Shown here: positions 39,901-52,800 of the stretch, one piece after another
How the letters are laid out: the number at the start of each line of letters is the position of its first letter
Numbering within the stretch: position 1 is the first letter of the stretch
From: Sternotherus odoratus
Lineage: Eukaryota; Chordata; Testudines; Kinosternidae
Reading direction: 5' to 3'
DNA: 64,000 bases
NCBI GenBank assembly: GCA_032164245.1
Contig: JAVMKO010000001.1
Span: 164,973,434 to 165,037,433 of the forward strand
Translations under genes and position numbers: made by a program
The notes under the pieces: generated by a model
What the model was told of the DNA's origin: nothing
The model's database searches: none
Seen by the model: only the letters and a program-made list of their open reading frames with translations

Positions 39901-42900
39901 CGAGTGTTTTAGAAGAGCAGTTAAAAAAAAGAGTTGAAGAAAATACGGTAATTTTTTAATGCACATCCCAATGTAGGGTAACAAATAAAGAGCAATTGGA
40001 ATGATTTAAAAAACCCTCTTGGCTTTAGACAGCTTATTGATCAATAATGCACTTGAAATGTAAGTGGTAATCATCACAATAAAGCTTAGCTTTAACAATG
40101 GAATGCCTTTTTCACTTGATCTGAGTAGCCCTGTTTGTTTTCATCTGAATGTGAATCAAACACTGACAAGAACATGTGTTCTAATCAGCATGCATTTGCT
40201 AGGAGGTGTATCGGTCAAAAAACCCCACAACTTACTCAAGTCATTTTTAAAATAAATGTCTTTAAGAACCTATATTTTCTTAAATGTTTTCTGCCTCTAG
40301 ATTACACAAAGAGAGCTGGATTGGTTTCACCAAGATTTAGAAATGGAAGTTAAGAAATGGCAACAAGAAAAAAAAGAAAACCAAGAGAAATTAAAAGCAG
40401 CAAAGAATACATCCAGAAAACTTGCGGATACCAATGAGATGTAAGATGCACATTTCTTTTTATTTGCATGATTTTAGAAATGGGAGCAGCAATATAAGTA
40501 CTTGAAATATTAGTTGGCTAGAAATAAACCTTAGATATTGATTCTCTATATTACAACTGAATGGTAGAATAATTTATATTATTGTTCTGACAATAAAAAT
40601 GTACAAAATTGGTGATGTCTGGTAGTTGAGTAACATGTATGGAGTGAGAATACATGCAATCAACTTGCTTTCTTAGGGTCTGATGCCCTTAAAAATCACA
40701 TACCTTATTCTGTGCTTAGTCCTACTGATATTGGTAGGTCTACGTGCAGAATAATTTACATAACTGTGTTATGTAATACCTTGTTTCCCATCTCAGACTA
40801 CCGTCTTCAGTATTTCCCTTTGTACTTTCTTGAGAACCCCTAATTTTCCACTGCTTTTGAACTTTTCCTCTTTTCCCACACTATCATTGATTCCATATTC
40901 TATTCCCTGAACTCCTATGCTCCTCCCCCATTCACACTACATAGTCATCCCAACCAAATCCCAACTCTGGCTCACACTTCAGATTCACTTTCTCTGTTCA
41001 TTCTGTCATGCTACGGAACATTATGCGGCAATCCAAAGACAACGTTGATTTCCTCCTCCTTTGGTTCTGCCATTTCTTGATATAGTTACACCTGACTTCA
41101 TACCATCCTTGCATCTAATTAGCGTTTAGTGTTAATATTAGATTCAGAAGTACTGATTTTGCCGTTCAAAGTGAAACTGCAAGTGTTTCCTTATGTCTGC
41201 TCTGTTTTTATCTTGTCCTATAAAACAGAAGCCTGAAAGGAGTCTCTATGGAACTAGGATCCTTATTAGTAAGGGTGCACATCCCTTACATGGGCTCCTA
41301 TCAGCCCCATGCTGTGGGGTTTCTTGGCAACCAGGGCTCTCTGACTGTGGATGAGAGAGCATTAACTAAATCAACTCCTCTCCACCCACCCTACTCAGTG
41401 AGCACAGGCAATAGTAGCAAGTATAAATTTTCAAACTAGTGGTGTACTGGATGAGTTGTTGAGGACTGGTTGTGGTAATTATGCTTTCCAACAACGATCT
41501 TAACACTTCATAAATACTAACTAAGTCAACTGGTTTTTAGACATCTTTCAGGTAGGTGTTGGATCACTGAACTTGGGTTAAGGTACATACATTTCTGCTT
41601 AAACATACTTTTTATTTTTCAGGTAAACACATTCAGTATTGTTTTCTTTTAATTTGCAAAACATATATTGACACTTGTTTAGTGATACATTGATACATCC
41701 CTGATTGGCTTTGACATCTTCCTGTATTTTCATTGTCCTCTATTTACATAGACCACTTACCTCAGGAGACTTTGAACCTTGGATGTTTTGGGGCTTTTTT
41801 TTTCATATTTATTGATTAACCTTTTGTCTTGCTAGATGGGTTAGGTCACATCTTGAAATAATCTTAAATAACATTCAAATTACAAATTCACAGTGCTGAT
41901 CCAGCAGAAAACAAATTTGTGGGATTAAGAGATTAAATCCTAAATGAACCTACAAAACTATAAATCAAATGCATAGACTTTTTTGTCACTATATTTGTGC
42001 AACTAAGGTTATAGAAGACTGTGTATTAAACTGTGATTGTATTGTGGTTGCTGAGTAAACATTTTTAAAGCCAGACTTAATATATTGCCTTGTTTATGAT
42101 GCACATAGGCACTTGAGGAACATTGATGAGAAGAACAAGCAATATACAGTGTATTTGGATAAATTCCTGGAGATCAGGTAAAAAAAAAATTTTTTTTATA
42201 AATTCTTGCATCACTAAGCACTATTGATTTATATTAATTGGTTGGTGTTCTTATCCTAACACTGTTGTCTGTTGTACTAGATATAATAAAGAATCATGAA
42301 TATCAGATTTGAATTGATAGGTAGTGGTTTATTTTGAGAATGAGCAAAATACCTAATTTAGTTTAAAAAAAAAATTAAGCCCACTTTACTGAAGATCACC
42401 TAAATATTAGTTACTTAGGGACATTATGGTTGTTGGTCTTCTTAAACACTTCTTAAAAGGATTTTCTCATAATCTGAAATATGCAGCAGCAGGGCTAGAA
42501 AGAAGTGCCACCAGGGACAGGCAATTTTATTTATAGTCTTGATGATCAAGAACTCGTAGACCTTAAGCCTTTTACTTGATTTGTTCTAGGCATCAAGAAT
42601 TTTGGGGGAAAGAGTGAAACATTTTTGTAACAAGAAGTTGTAGGAGTGTGGCTTCTGAATCTGTGCAGAATTTAGAATATCAGCAGTAGTTGTAAGGGGA
42701 GTTGTTAGGGGGCAGGTGAAGCAATGAAAGGTGCCATGATAAATCAATAAATATACATTCTTACATCTGGGACCAATAATGCAGGCATTATTTACAGGTT
42801 GGAGGACTCTATTCTGGGAACAGTGATTCTAAAAATGACTGAAAGGTCACAAAAAATCATCAGCTGAACATGAGCTTCCAGACTGATGCTGTGGCCAGAA

Positions 42901-43821
42901 GGGCTAAGATGATACTTAAGTGTATAAACAGGGGAACATTGAGTAGGAGTAGAGAGGTTATATTACCCTGTATTTTGGCACTGGTGCAACCGCTGCTGAA
43001 ATATTGTATCCAGTTCTTGTGTCCACAATTCAAGAAGAATGCTTTTTTAAAAACAAATAATCAAACAAACAACTGAAGAGGGTTCAGAGAAGAGCTGCAA
43101 AAAGGATTGGAAAAATACAGGCCTGTCACATCTTGCGCAAGGGTTTAGTTCTGCTGTTTCCGTGTAAATCAGAAACCGCATATAGCCGAAACCCCATTGA
43201 GTTCAATGGCAGGCAAAATCGCTCACCCTAAACAAAGTTTTTATATTTTTAGTTTTTCCTTTCCTTTTTGGGGGGGCCACTATGTAAAGCTGAATTTGCG
43301 TAAGTTGAAAGAGCATAAGACGTGATACGCCTGTATGCCTAATAGCAAAAGACTGAAGAAGCTTAATTTATTTACCAATAAAAAAGAAGTTTAAGAGGTG
43401 ACTTGATTACTGTCTATAAGTACACACAGGGGAAACAGAAGTTTGATAATAGAGGACTTTTCAATTTCTCAGGCAAAAGTATAACAAGATCCAATGGCAG
43501 GAAGTTGAAGCTGGACAAATTCAGACTAGAAATAAGGTGCTTTTAAAAAAACAAAAGTGAGGTAGCTAATTGTTGGAACAACTTAATAGGGGTTGTGGTG
43601 GATTCTCCATCACTGGAAATTTTTTTAATCAAGATTAGATCTTTAAGATATGCTCTAGTTCAAAGAGGAAATAATTCAAGGAAGTTTTATAGCCTGTGTT
43701 GTGCAATATGTCAGATTAGATGATCAGAGTGGTCTTTTCCGGGTTTAGAATATATAAATCTATGAAATGCAACTTGGGTTGATTCCGCAGATTATCAAAT
43801 GCATATCACCACTATATGTAT

Positions 43822-43858
<37 letters not shown>

Positions 43859-46800
43859 GCATTTATATCTCTTCAGATCTCTTTCATGCTCGCTCTCCTA
43901 CTTTTCTTTTAGAAGCTGGAAAATACAAATCTCTCCTCTACCTTATGGCTTGCTCACCTTTCTCATTCTGCATTTGATCAGCCTGGCTCTTCCTCAACAT
44001 TGATAGGAAAGAAGCTGTGGGAAATAATTTAAGTGCTGCTGTGGTACAGTAGGGGGGCTCACATACTTGATGTAAAAAAAACCGAGGAGTACTGGTGGCG
44101 CCTTAAGCCTGGTCCCCATTAGGGCTTAACGTCAACTTTAGCAAGCTAAAGTCGATTTAAGCCTGTACCCGTCCTCACATGCATGCCCTTAAAGTCGATT
44201 TAAAGAGACCTTAAAATCGACTTCTGTACTCCTCCCTAACAAGAGGAGTAGCTGAAATCGACCTCTCTGGGTCGATTGTGAACTAGTGAGGATGCATGTG
44301 ACTTTAAGCCTCCGACCTTCCACAATGCCCGTTAGCTCCCCAGGGGACCAGCCACCAGTCCGAGCAGCTTCGCGGACCCCCCGTGCCCACCCGAGCAGCC
44401 CCGCGCCGGCTCCCCCCGCCCGCCCGAGCAGCTCCGCCCGCCCGCCCGAGCAGCTCCGCCTGCCCGCCCGAGCAGCTCCGCGCCGGCCCCCCCCCAGCCT
44501 GCCTGAGCAGGGGGGGGGGGAGCCGGCGCGGAGCTGCTCGGGCGGGCACGGGGGGTCCGCGGAGCTGCTCGGGCAGGCGGGGGGAGCCGGCGCGGGGCTG
44601 CTCGGGTGGGCATGGGGGCCACGGAGCTGCTCGGACTGGTGGCTGGTCCCCTGGGGAGCGTGCCTGGCTGCCCCGAAAGGTGGTGCCTGCTGGGGACTCC
44701 CGGCACGGTGGGATATCTACCCACAGTGCAATGCTGGCTATGTCGACCCTTGCAAAAGTTCTAAGGACAGACACTGTCGACCTGCTGTGCTTTGTGGGGA
44801 CGCACTAAGTCGACTTTATAAAGTCTACTTTAGAAAATCGACTTAAGGGAAATCGACCTACTGCTGTAGTGAAGACATACCCTTAGAGACCAAAAGCTTA
44901 TGCCCAAATACATTTGCTAGTCTCTAAGGTGCCACTAGTATTCCTCGTTCTTTTTGCAGATCCAGACTAACACGGCTACCACTCTGATACTTGATGTAGT
45001 TATAGCAACCCTATAGTCTTGCTCTCAGAGCTTGTCTACACTGGCAGTTTACAGTATTGCAACTTTCTCTCTTAGAGGGTGTGAAAAAACACCCCTCTGA
45101 GCACAGCAAGTGTCAGCGCTGTAAAGCGCCTATGTAAACAGTGCACTTGGGCTGGGAGCTACACCCCTCATGGAGGTGAGTTTTTTGGAGCGCTGGGAGA
45201 ACTCTCTCCCAGTGCTCTGCCATGACCACACAAGCCATGTTAAAGTGCTGCCGCGGCAGTGCTTTAGCATTGCAAGTATAGCCTAGTCCTTAATTTTTTA
45301 GTATACAAATAGTAGGTTTAGATTTATTCATAGTAAGTATATCTGCCCCACCGTATATAAGATGAGTTAGCACTGTCCTCTAATTTAGTCCAATATCCAT
45401 GTCTACACGTAATGTACATAATGTAATTAGTAATGCATATTTTTATAGAAGAGGAAAAAAATGTCTGTTGTAGAGTTTTTTGGAGTATAGTTCAAATGTA
45501 GATTGCATCCCAGTATTCTTTTTGACATCTTCACTTTTATTTTATTTTATTTTACTTCACAGTAATAAATTTGCCAATGAAAAAGTACAACTGGAGGAGC
45601 TAATAAAAAAGAGCAAAGATAATTACAAGGAGTGTATTAAAAGAGCTGTTGCAGCAGAGGTAAAACATACTACTCTAGAACCTTGCTCCTTTGCATTTCA
45701 CTAATCCCCACAAAAAAGATTGATCTGCCCACTTTTCAGAATAGATTTAATAGAGAGATCTGGTGAGGTCTCGTCTTAATGATGACTTCCTTGTTACAAA
45801 ATGACCTACACAACATTTAATAGTATGCTTAGAAGTAGTAACATAAATTATTTAAAATTTACTTGCTCAGTCAGCAAGTTTTGTGTTGCGCTATCCTGGA
45901 TATTTTTGTTCACTTTGTCGCTAATTTGCCATGGGTCTTTGAGACACCATAACTTAGCAAGGTTCTATTGTATTTGTTCCGTGTATATATTTTTAGAAGT
46001 GATTGGATGTTTAGAAGTGCTTGGCTGTTTGGGTCAATGTGATGTAAAAATTTTAAAAAGTTACATCTACTATTAAAATTAAAGAATGTTTTATCCCTTT
46101 GACGTACATAGTTTCCATTAGTGGGAATTACTCATAAAAACAATGTATTATTTTATTATTAAAAAATTACTGATCTTGAATAGGAATATCAGCACATCTG
46201 TTTCTAGTAGAATTAGAATGCACAGATTACTTGGAATATTTCATTCAAAGGCTGGCATCTTGTAAATAATAGGACTGTTCATAATAGTTCTCTTATGTGA
46301 TTTCCTCTAAAACCTTTGTTTTTCTGTATTCAGAATGCTTTGAACTCAGATTTTTTGAATAAGAGAGATGCCATGCAACTTTTCTTTTAAGGAAGTTTTG
46401 GATTGTTAAATTTGCTTCTGATTGCAAATTGTGTTTTAAAAAAAAATGTCCTTGTTGAGCTAGAAGCCAATGCATCTGCCTTGAAATAGATAAATACCTT
46501 TTTAATCATAAAGATAATGCATAATATTAAGGTTATCTGTTTTCAGAGGATGGGGATGAAAAGAGTTTCACTATTTATGAAAGTTTTAATGCTCAGCAGA
46601 CTGTTTACAGCTACCTGAGAGTCATTACATTTCCTCTCACAATTTTGCCATTGAATTTTAACACTGCTTGAAATATCTCACTACAGAGATGTTCTAGGTT
46701 AGAGCTAGACCTTTCCTGAGTAGAAATGTATTTCACTGCATCATAAAACCACAGCTCAGCATGTTTACTGAAGACCAGATTGAAGCTGAATTTAGATTAA

Positions 46801-49800
46801 CAATTACTTAGTTTTTATTGCTTGTGCAGAGGAAAATGACTGTACTGTATGTCTTTTTTAAATCAGTGAATTTAATTTTAGGTGTCAGTACTTGAAAACT
46901 GGAAGAATACTGAAGTATGCAAATTAAGCAGCATAGCTGCAAATGCAGAAGCAAATGTTAAATTCCTAACAATGAGCAGGTATGCATTTAATACATCACT
47001 ATAATTCATGTAGCAACTACGAAATAGAAACATAAGATAAGTCTAACTAGAGAACATTGTCACTATTTCATCTAGAATTACATTTTAGTCTAGAAAATTC
47101 AGTAATTACATATAATTTTTTTACCTTCCTGTTTTCTGGTTTTAGTATTGTTTTATATCCTCTCACTAATTTAGACTTGCTTTTATTTGTTTCATGGATC
47201 TGTACATTTCTATTGGAGGTAACAGGTAATTCATATTTTCAGCTGCATTGGTGACTTAAAATAAATACCGTCATAGATGTTTTTTAGACTGCTAACTACA
47301 TCTTTTAGAATATACTAATACCACGTTAGAGCTTTGTCCAGCAATGTGTTTTTGATGCCTTGCATCAGCTTTGACAGGCATCAAAAAGTAAGTTCTAAAA
47401 GTTAGGAAAGCAAAGTGCCATTTATTAGTTTTGTGAACTACCGTATATACTCGAGTATAAGCCGAGTTTTTCAGCCCACTTTTTGGGCTGAAAAAAGCCG
47501 CCTCGGCTTATACTCGAGTCAGTGAAAAATGTGCGCCCCGGTTCCTCCCCTCCCCGCCGGGGGAAAAAAAAAAAAAAAAAAGCGCCTCGCTCTCCCGTCC
47601 CCGCCGCGCGGGCGGGCTGCCGGGAGCGTCCCGGTTCCCCCCTCCCCGCCGCGGGCGGGCTGCGCAGCCCGCCCGCGGCGGGGAGGGGGGAACCGGGACG
47701 CTCCCGTCAGCCCGCCCGCGCGGCGGGGACGGGAGAGCGAGGCGCTTTTTTTTTTTTTTTTTTTTTCCGGCGGGGAGGGGAGGAACCGGGCAGCCCGCCC
47801 GCGGCGGGGAGGGGGGAACCGGGCAGCCCGCCCGCGCGGCGGGGACGGGAGAGCGAGGCGTTTTTTTTTTGTTTTTTTTTCCGGCGGGGAGGGGAGGAAC
47901 CCGGGCGTAATGCATATTTACTCTCCTTTAGGCAGGTTGAGCCAATAATGATTGCAATCAATACAACAGTCTTTAATCAGTATAGTTTTATTATAGAAGC
48001 TTCAAGGGTCTCCAACTATCAGATGCACTCACTTACATTTTGTGGGTGATTTACCGGATGTACCTTGTGAAAACTACTAAAAGAAGTTTAAAATGTATTT
48101 TCATTTGGAGTGAGTGAAAATCCTGATAGATACGGTATCTATTTTTATTTTTGAAATTTACCGGTAGCTGCTGCATTTCCCACCCTAGGCTTATACTCGA
48201 GTCAATAACTTTTCCAGCTTTTTGTGGTAAAATTAGGTGCATCGGCTTATATTCGGGTCGACCTATACTCGAGTATATACGGTACATCGTTTGTGAAGAA
48301 TCTTCTCTTGGTTGTTAGCATTCAATCTCTGACCATCCAATATGGGAAAAAATAAGAGTAAAAGATTTCCTAGCTCTATACCTGTTCTAGTTTAGCCATG
48401 GTGGTTCATGTAGCTCAGAATTGCCCACTTTTTCCTGCCTGACGTTATGAGGAAGGGAGGAGGACTAGAATTAGGAGATGCAGCAAGACTGATGGGCATG
48501 GTGGAGGTCTGTTTCTGCATGTGAGGAGACAGCTAGGATTGGCTCCACTGAAGGTCCTTCCTCCTCTCTGCACAGCATCCTCTCCAGGTCTTGGGGTATC
48601 CTCATGAGGCTGGCAGTTCCTTGAGGGTTCTTATTTTCCAAGACTGGCCAATTCTAAGGGTTAAATTAGTAGACAGACACTGATACTTTGTTAAAATTCT
48701 GTGTGAGGGAAGTCTTCCACTTTGATTTCCCTGGGAGGGGAAGGAGAGCATTGCACTCTTGGGTAGCAGTTTTCTCTGTTGGAAAATCACATACAAACTC
48801 AAGTTATCACATTATTTTGAACTGAAAATTTTGAAATATTTCAGTGGTCCCACTACAGTGTTACCTCAGTTGAAGTCACAGATTGATTCTTGGGAAACAT
48901 TTATTTCAAATATCAAGAAAGAAATGGAAAAAGTAGAAGTAAGTCTGTTTTCCAAACACATTTTCCTGTATTATAAGAGTTCTCCTTAATTATCTCTTCT
49001 TACCAAATGTAGAATTGTGATGTGCCTAGTAGTAGGTTAAACAAAGTTGGGATGGATGCAAATTGTTAGCTTGAAAATAATTTAAAAATCATAAGTATTT
49101 GGATTTAATTTCCTTTGTAATTATTTAATACAGATCTCAAATAGCTTGATGTGTTTACTTGAATGAATAACTTGTAAGAACCCTGGTGAAGCATACACAC
49201 CTGTGTCTGTCTGGAGTCGTATTGAAATTAGCAGAGGTCCATGTGGGTTTGGGATTTTTTTAAATGAAGCACCATTGATTTCATGAGGGCTTCATGTGGG
49301 CCCAGGTGTTCACTCACACAGGCATCCTTGCTGAATTGGCCAAAAATGTGATCACCTTTTCTCATTAGCTTACCAAGTCCACATATCTTATAATGAATAT
49401 TCTCTTATGTTTGGGATGGGGTATGGAAAACAAATAACGAGGCTGGTTCAAAAACAATAAAAATCTTAGGAAGCTGAACAACTAATAGTGATACATAGTT
49501 GGAGAAAAATATTCCCAGTAATCCTAAATCTGTAAAATTAATGAATGCATCTTTCCATGGTCATATTTTTAATCTATACGCTAACATAGCAAAAAGGAAA
49601 TCAAATTTATATGTAGTCTTATTTCTATGTATTAAGTCTCTGATTGATCTGAATAGTGTTAATTGGTACTTTGAGGTCTTATTTTGGTGTGAAGTGAAAT
49701 AATATAAAGGCTGATTTGTTTTTGGTTTTCTTTGTCTTCTGTAGTCTCAGTATGAAGAGAGAATTCACTTAGTGAAAAATGGTGCACAGCTAAATGATCT

Positions 49801-52800
49801 TTCTAAAGTGAAAGCTGCTGATCTTCAATCTCCTCCTAGCATCTCAGTAAGTCTCTCAGAGCTGCTAGCAACTCTCCGTTGATTTTTTTGTTTCATAGAA
49901 AGCAAGTGAAACCACTAAGTTCTTCTTTGAGATGTTGTGAGTGTGAATCCCACTAGATGTGCTTCTGTTTCCTGCATTTGAGATTGGAAATTCTTTTAAT
50001 AAGCATGTCTGTGCCTCTTCATCTTGGGGCAGGAAGGGTGGGGTAGCAGTGATCCTCCCTCAGTTCCCTCTTACTGCCCACTAGGAAGAGATGGAGCCTA
50101 TCAAGTGTCTGATCTGGCACTCTCTTCAGAGATTATAAACTGTTTTTTCAACCAACTTCAAAGAAATCTCCATCTTCACATTCTTTGGAATTGGAAGTTC
50201 CAAAAAAGAAAAGATTATTGGTGACCCCCCTTGTACAGCAGGGCAAGGTACTTTGTATCAATTGCCAACGTTCAAGATTCAAACATTGCCTGTCCTATAA
50301 GAGATTGATCTCTATCAAAGATGGACAAAGCCTCTTCTGCCTAGGAGAAAGCCACACCCCAGTCATGCGCTCTGTGTGCAAAGCCTTTTCCTCCAGGACC
50401 CACAAATCCAGGGATGCTTAGGCTCAAGCTACATCTGCTAGAGTAATCCATGTGGGTCAGTTTGGATAAAGAGGTGATAATCGCTACCAGAGCAAAATGA
50501 GATTCACCAGCATTCCCTCAGGTGCACATCAGACCCGGTATCAGGCAGTGGAAAGAAGGCAAAAATGGCACAGGCAGAGCTTTACCAGCAACTTTGACTC
50601 CAGCCATGTCAATGTCAGTGAAGTCCTGTGCAGCAACAGCACTGGCAGTAAAGCCTCTCAAGCCTTGTCTCTATCTTCCCACTGATTTCCCATGGTAATA
50701 ACGGAAGTTAAGTAAGACAGCGCCGCAGTTGTTCTCATTGCTGGCTACTGACCAAGGCAGTACTGACTGCTGGACCTTTTGCAAGTGTCAGTTCAACAGC
50801 CTCCTCAGCTCTCGGCCTCCTCAGACATGATCCCACAGTACCACAGCCATATACTCCATCCAGATCTAAATTCACTGCATCTGACAGGGTGGATGTTGAG
50901 TGGTTGAGTAGCATGGACAAGGACTGCTGCCTAAAAGGTCCAAGAAATCCTGATACAGAGCAGGAAGACATCTACCAAAATGATGTATTTGTCTCTAAGC
51001 AGAAGGGGTTATTGATGTGGGCCAGTCAGCATAGTCTATTTTCAGTCCAGGCCTTGATACTGAAGAATCTTGACTATTTATGGCATTTAAAGGAGGCTGG
51101 TCTCATTCCGTTCTATTAAGGTCCACCTCCCAACAGTTTTGGCATGCTATCCGCTTGTGCAGTTGTGCTTAGTTTTTCTCACAAACAGTATCAAAAGTTC
51201 CTCCAAGGGGTATTAACATTACATACTTACCCACCAGTCAGAGAACCTACTCCTACCTGGGACATCAACACAGTCCTCCTTTGACTCATGGAGCCTGCTC
51301 CCTTTGATCCAGTTTAGAGAGCTCCTTACAGTTACCTTACTCTGAAGAGTCTTCCTCTTGGCTGTCACTTCAGCCAGATAAGCTTCCAGAACTTATGGCT
51401 AATCCTCCCTAAATGACCATTTCATGGGGATACGGTGGTGCTAAGACCTCACCAAAATTCATCCCCAAAGTAGTCTTCAGAATTTTATCTAAACCTATCA
51501 ATTTACCCATCTCCTTCATGAAACTACAGTCTGCACTGGGCAAAAAGAAGCTGCACACATTTAGACGTGTCCAGGACTTTGTTTTGTTGCATTGTCAGGA
51601 CCCTTCATACTGTCTCCTCATGTTTCTGGCTATGGCTGGGCATTCTAAAGGTCAGGCCATCTCTTCACAGAGCAATGGATAACACAATATCTCTCTCTGT
51701 TACCAGCTGGCTGGTGTATTTGGTGGGGGATACTAAATCTCACTCCACCAGAGCTCCAGCAGTACTATTACATGCTTCAGGAATATGCCTATATCAGAAA
51801 TTCGTAAAGCAATGAAATGGAAAAAACGACTGAGCTTTTGTCAAACATTATGCTTTGGACTTGGCACTGGACATGGCTGCAAAGTACTGTTTGACTGATG
51901 CAGCTGAAAAAAAAAGATTACTTACCCTACAGCAGGAGTCTCCAAGTCCCGGCCCACAGGCCATCTGTGGCCCGAGACCCCTCCCCACTATGGCCTGTGG
52001 AGGAGAGACGCATGCAGCCATGCTGACCGATGTCTGCTGCAGGCGCCACTCCCCGCAGCTCCCATTGCCTGGGGGAGAGTGACAGGGATACCATTGTGTC
52101 AGCCATAGAGGCAGCATCATTAGTTGTCAGACAGAGTCAGCCATGGAGGCAGTGTCACTTTTTTTCCACAATTAAAATAAACAAGTCAAAATGCTGAACA
52201 CAACTATCTGATGCACACCTTGCCACAATCCTGAAGGTTTCAGCTGCTCCGTCACTGAGACCAAATGTCAAGAAGCCGACAGAACTGAAGTGTTGCCAGG
52301 TGTCTGGCAAACACTCATAACTCTGGCGGGTGAAGAATTGTATAAAGTTGTAGGACAGTTTTATTATTTCTAAGAAATTTGAAATACAAATACAGTATAA
52401 ATGTTTTCTGAACACCATCTTCAGTGACATTATTGGCCCGCTGGGAGGATTTGAGGACTGGCGCTGGCCCTAAAGTAAATGGAATTTGAGATCCCTGCCC
52501 TACAGTAACTGATTTTTTGCTGTTGTCAGTGTGAGTTCCATACCCTGTCCTTCAATCCCCTCTTTTTCAGAGTCCTCATCTAACATGGGTTTCAAATTGC
52601 AAGAAAATGGAAGGCGGGTCACAGCTCCCCCTTCCTTATGTCTGTGCATGGGAGCACAAAGAGGCATGTGGTGCAAGCGCAGCCCCAAAACAGAAAACAC
52701 AAGAACCTCCAATCTCATGCGCATTAAGTACGTGTGCATCTACAGTGGGATCCACACTGATAGCAACATGAACTGTAGGGTATCAGCCCTTACTGTAGGG

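Noticed and set aside
44286..44846. Frames of 130-186 codons, both strands
   Set aside because: Core of the MITE nested in the second fold-back SINE; composition-driven.
47508..48049. Arg/Pro/Gly-rich frames with Lys or Phe runs, both strands
   Set aside because: Translations of the GC-rich hairpin with A and T homopolymers; not genes.
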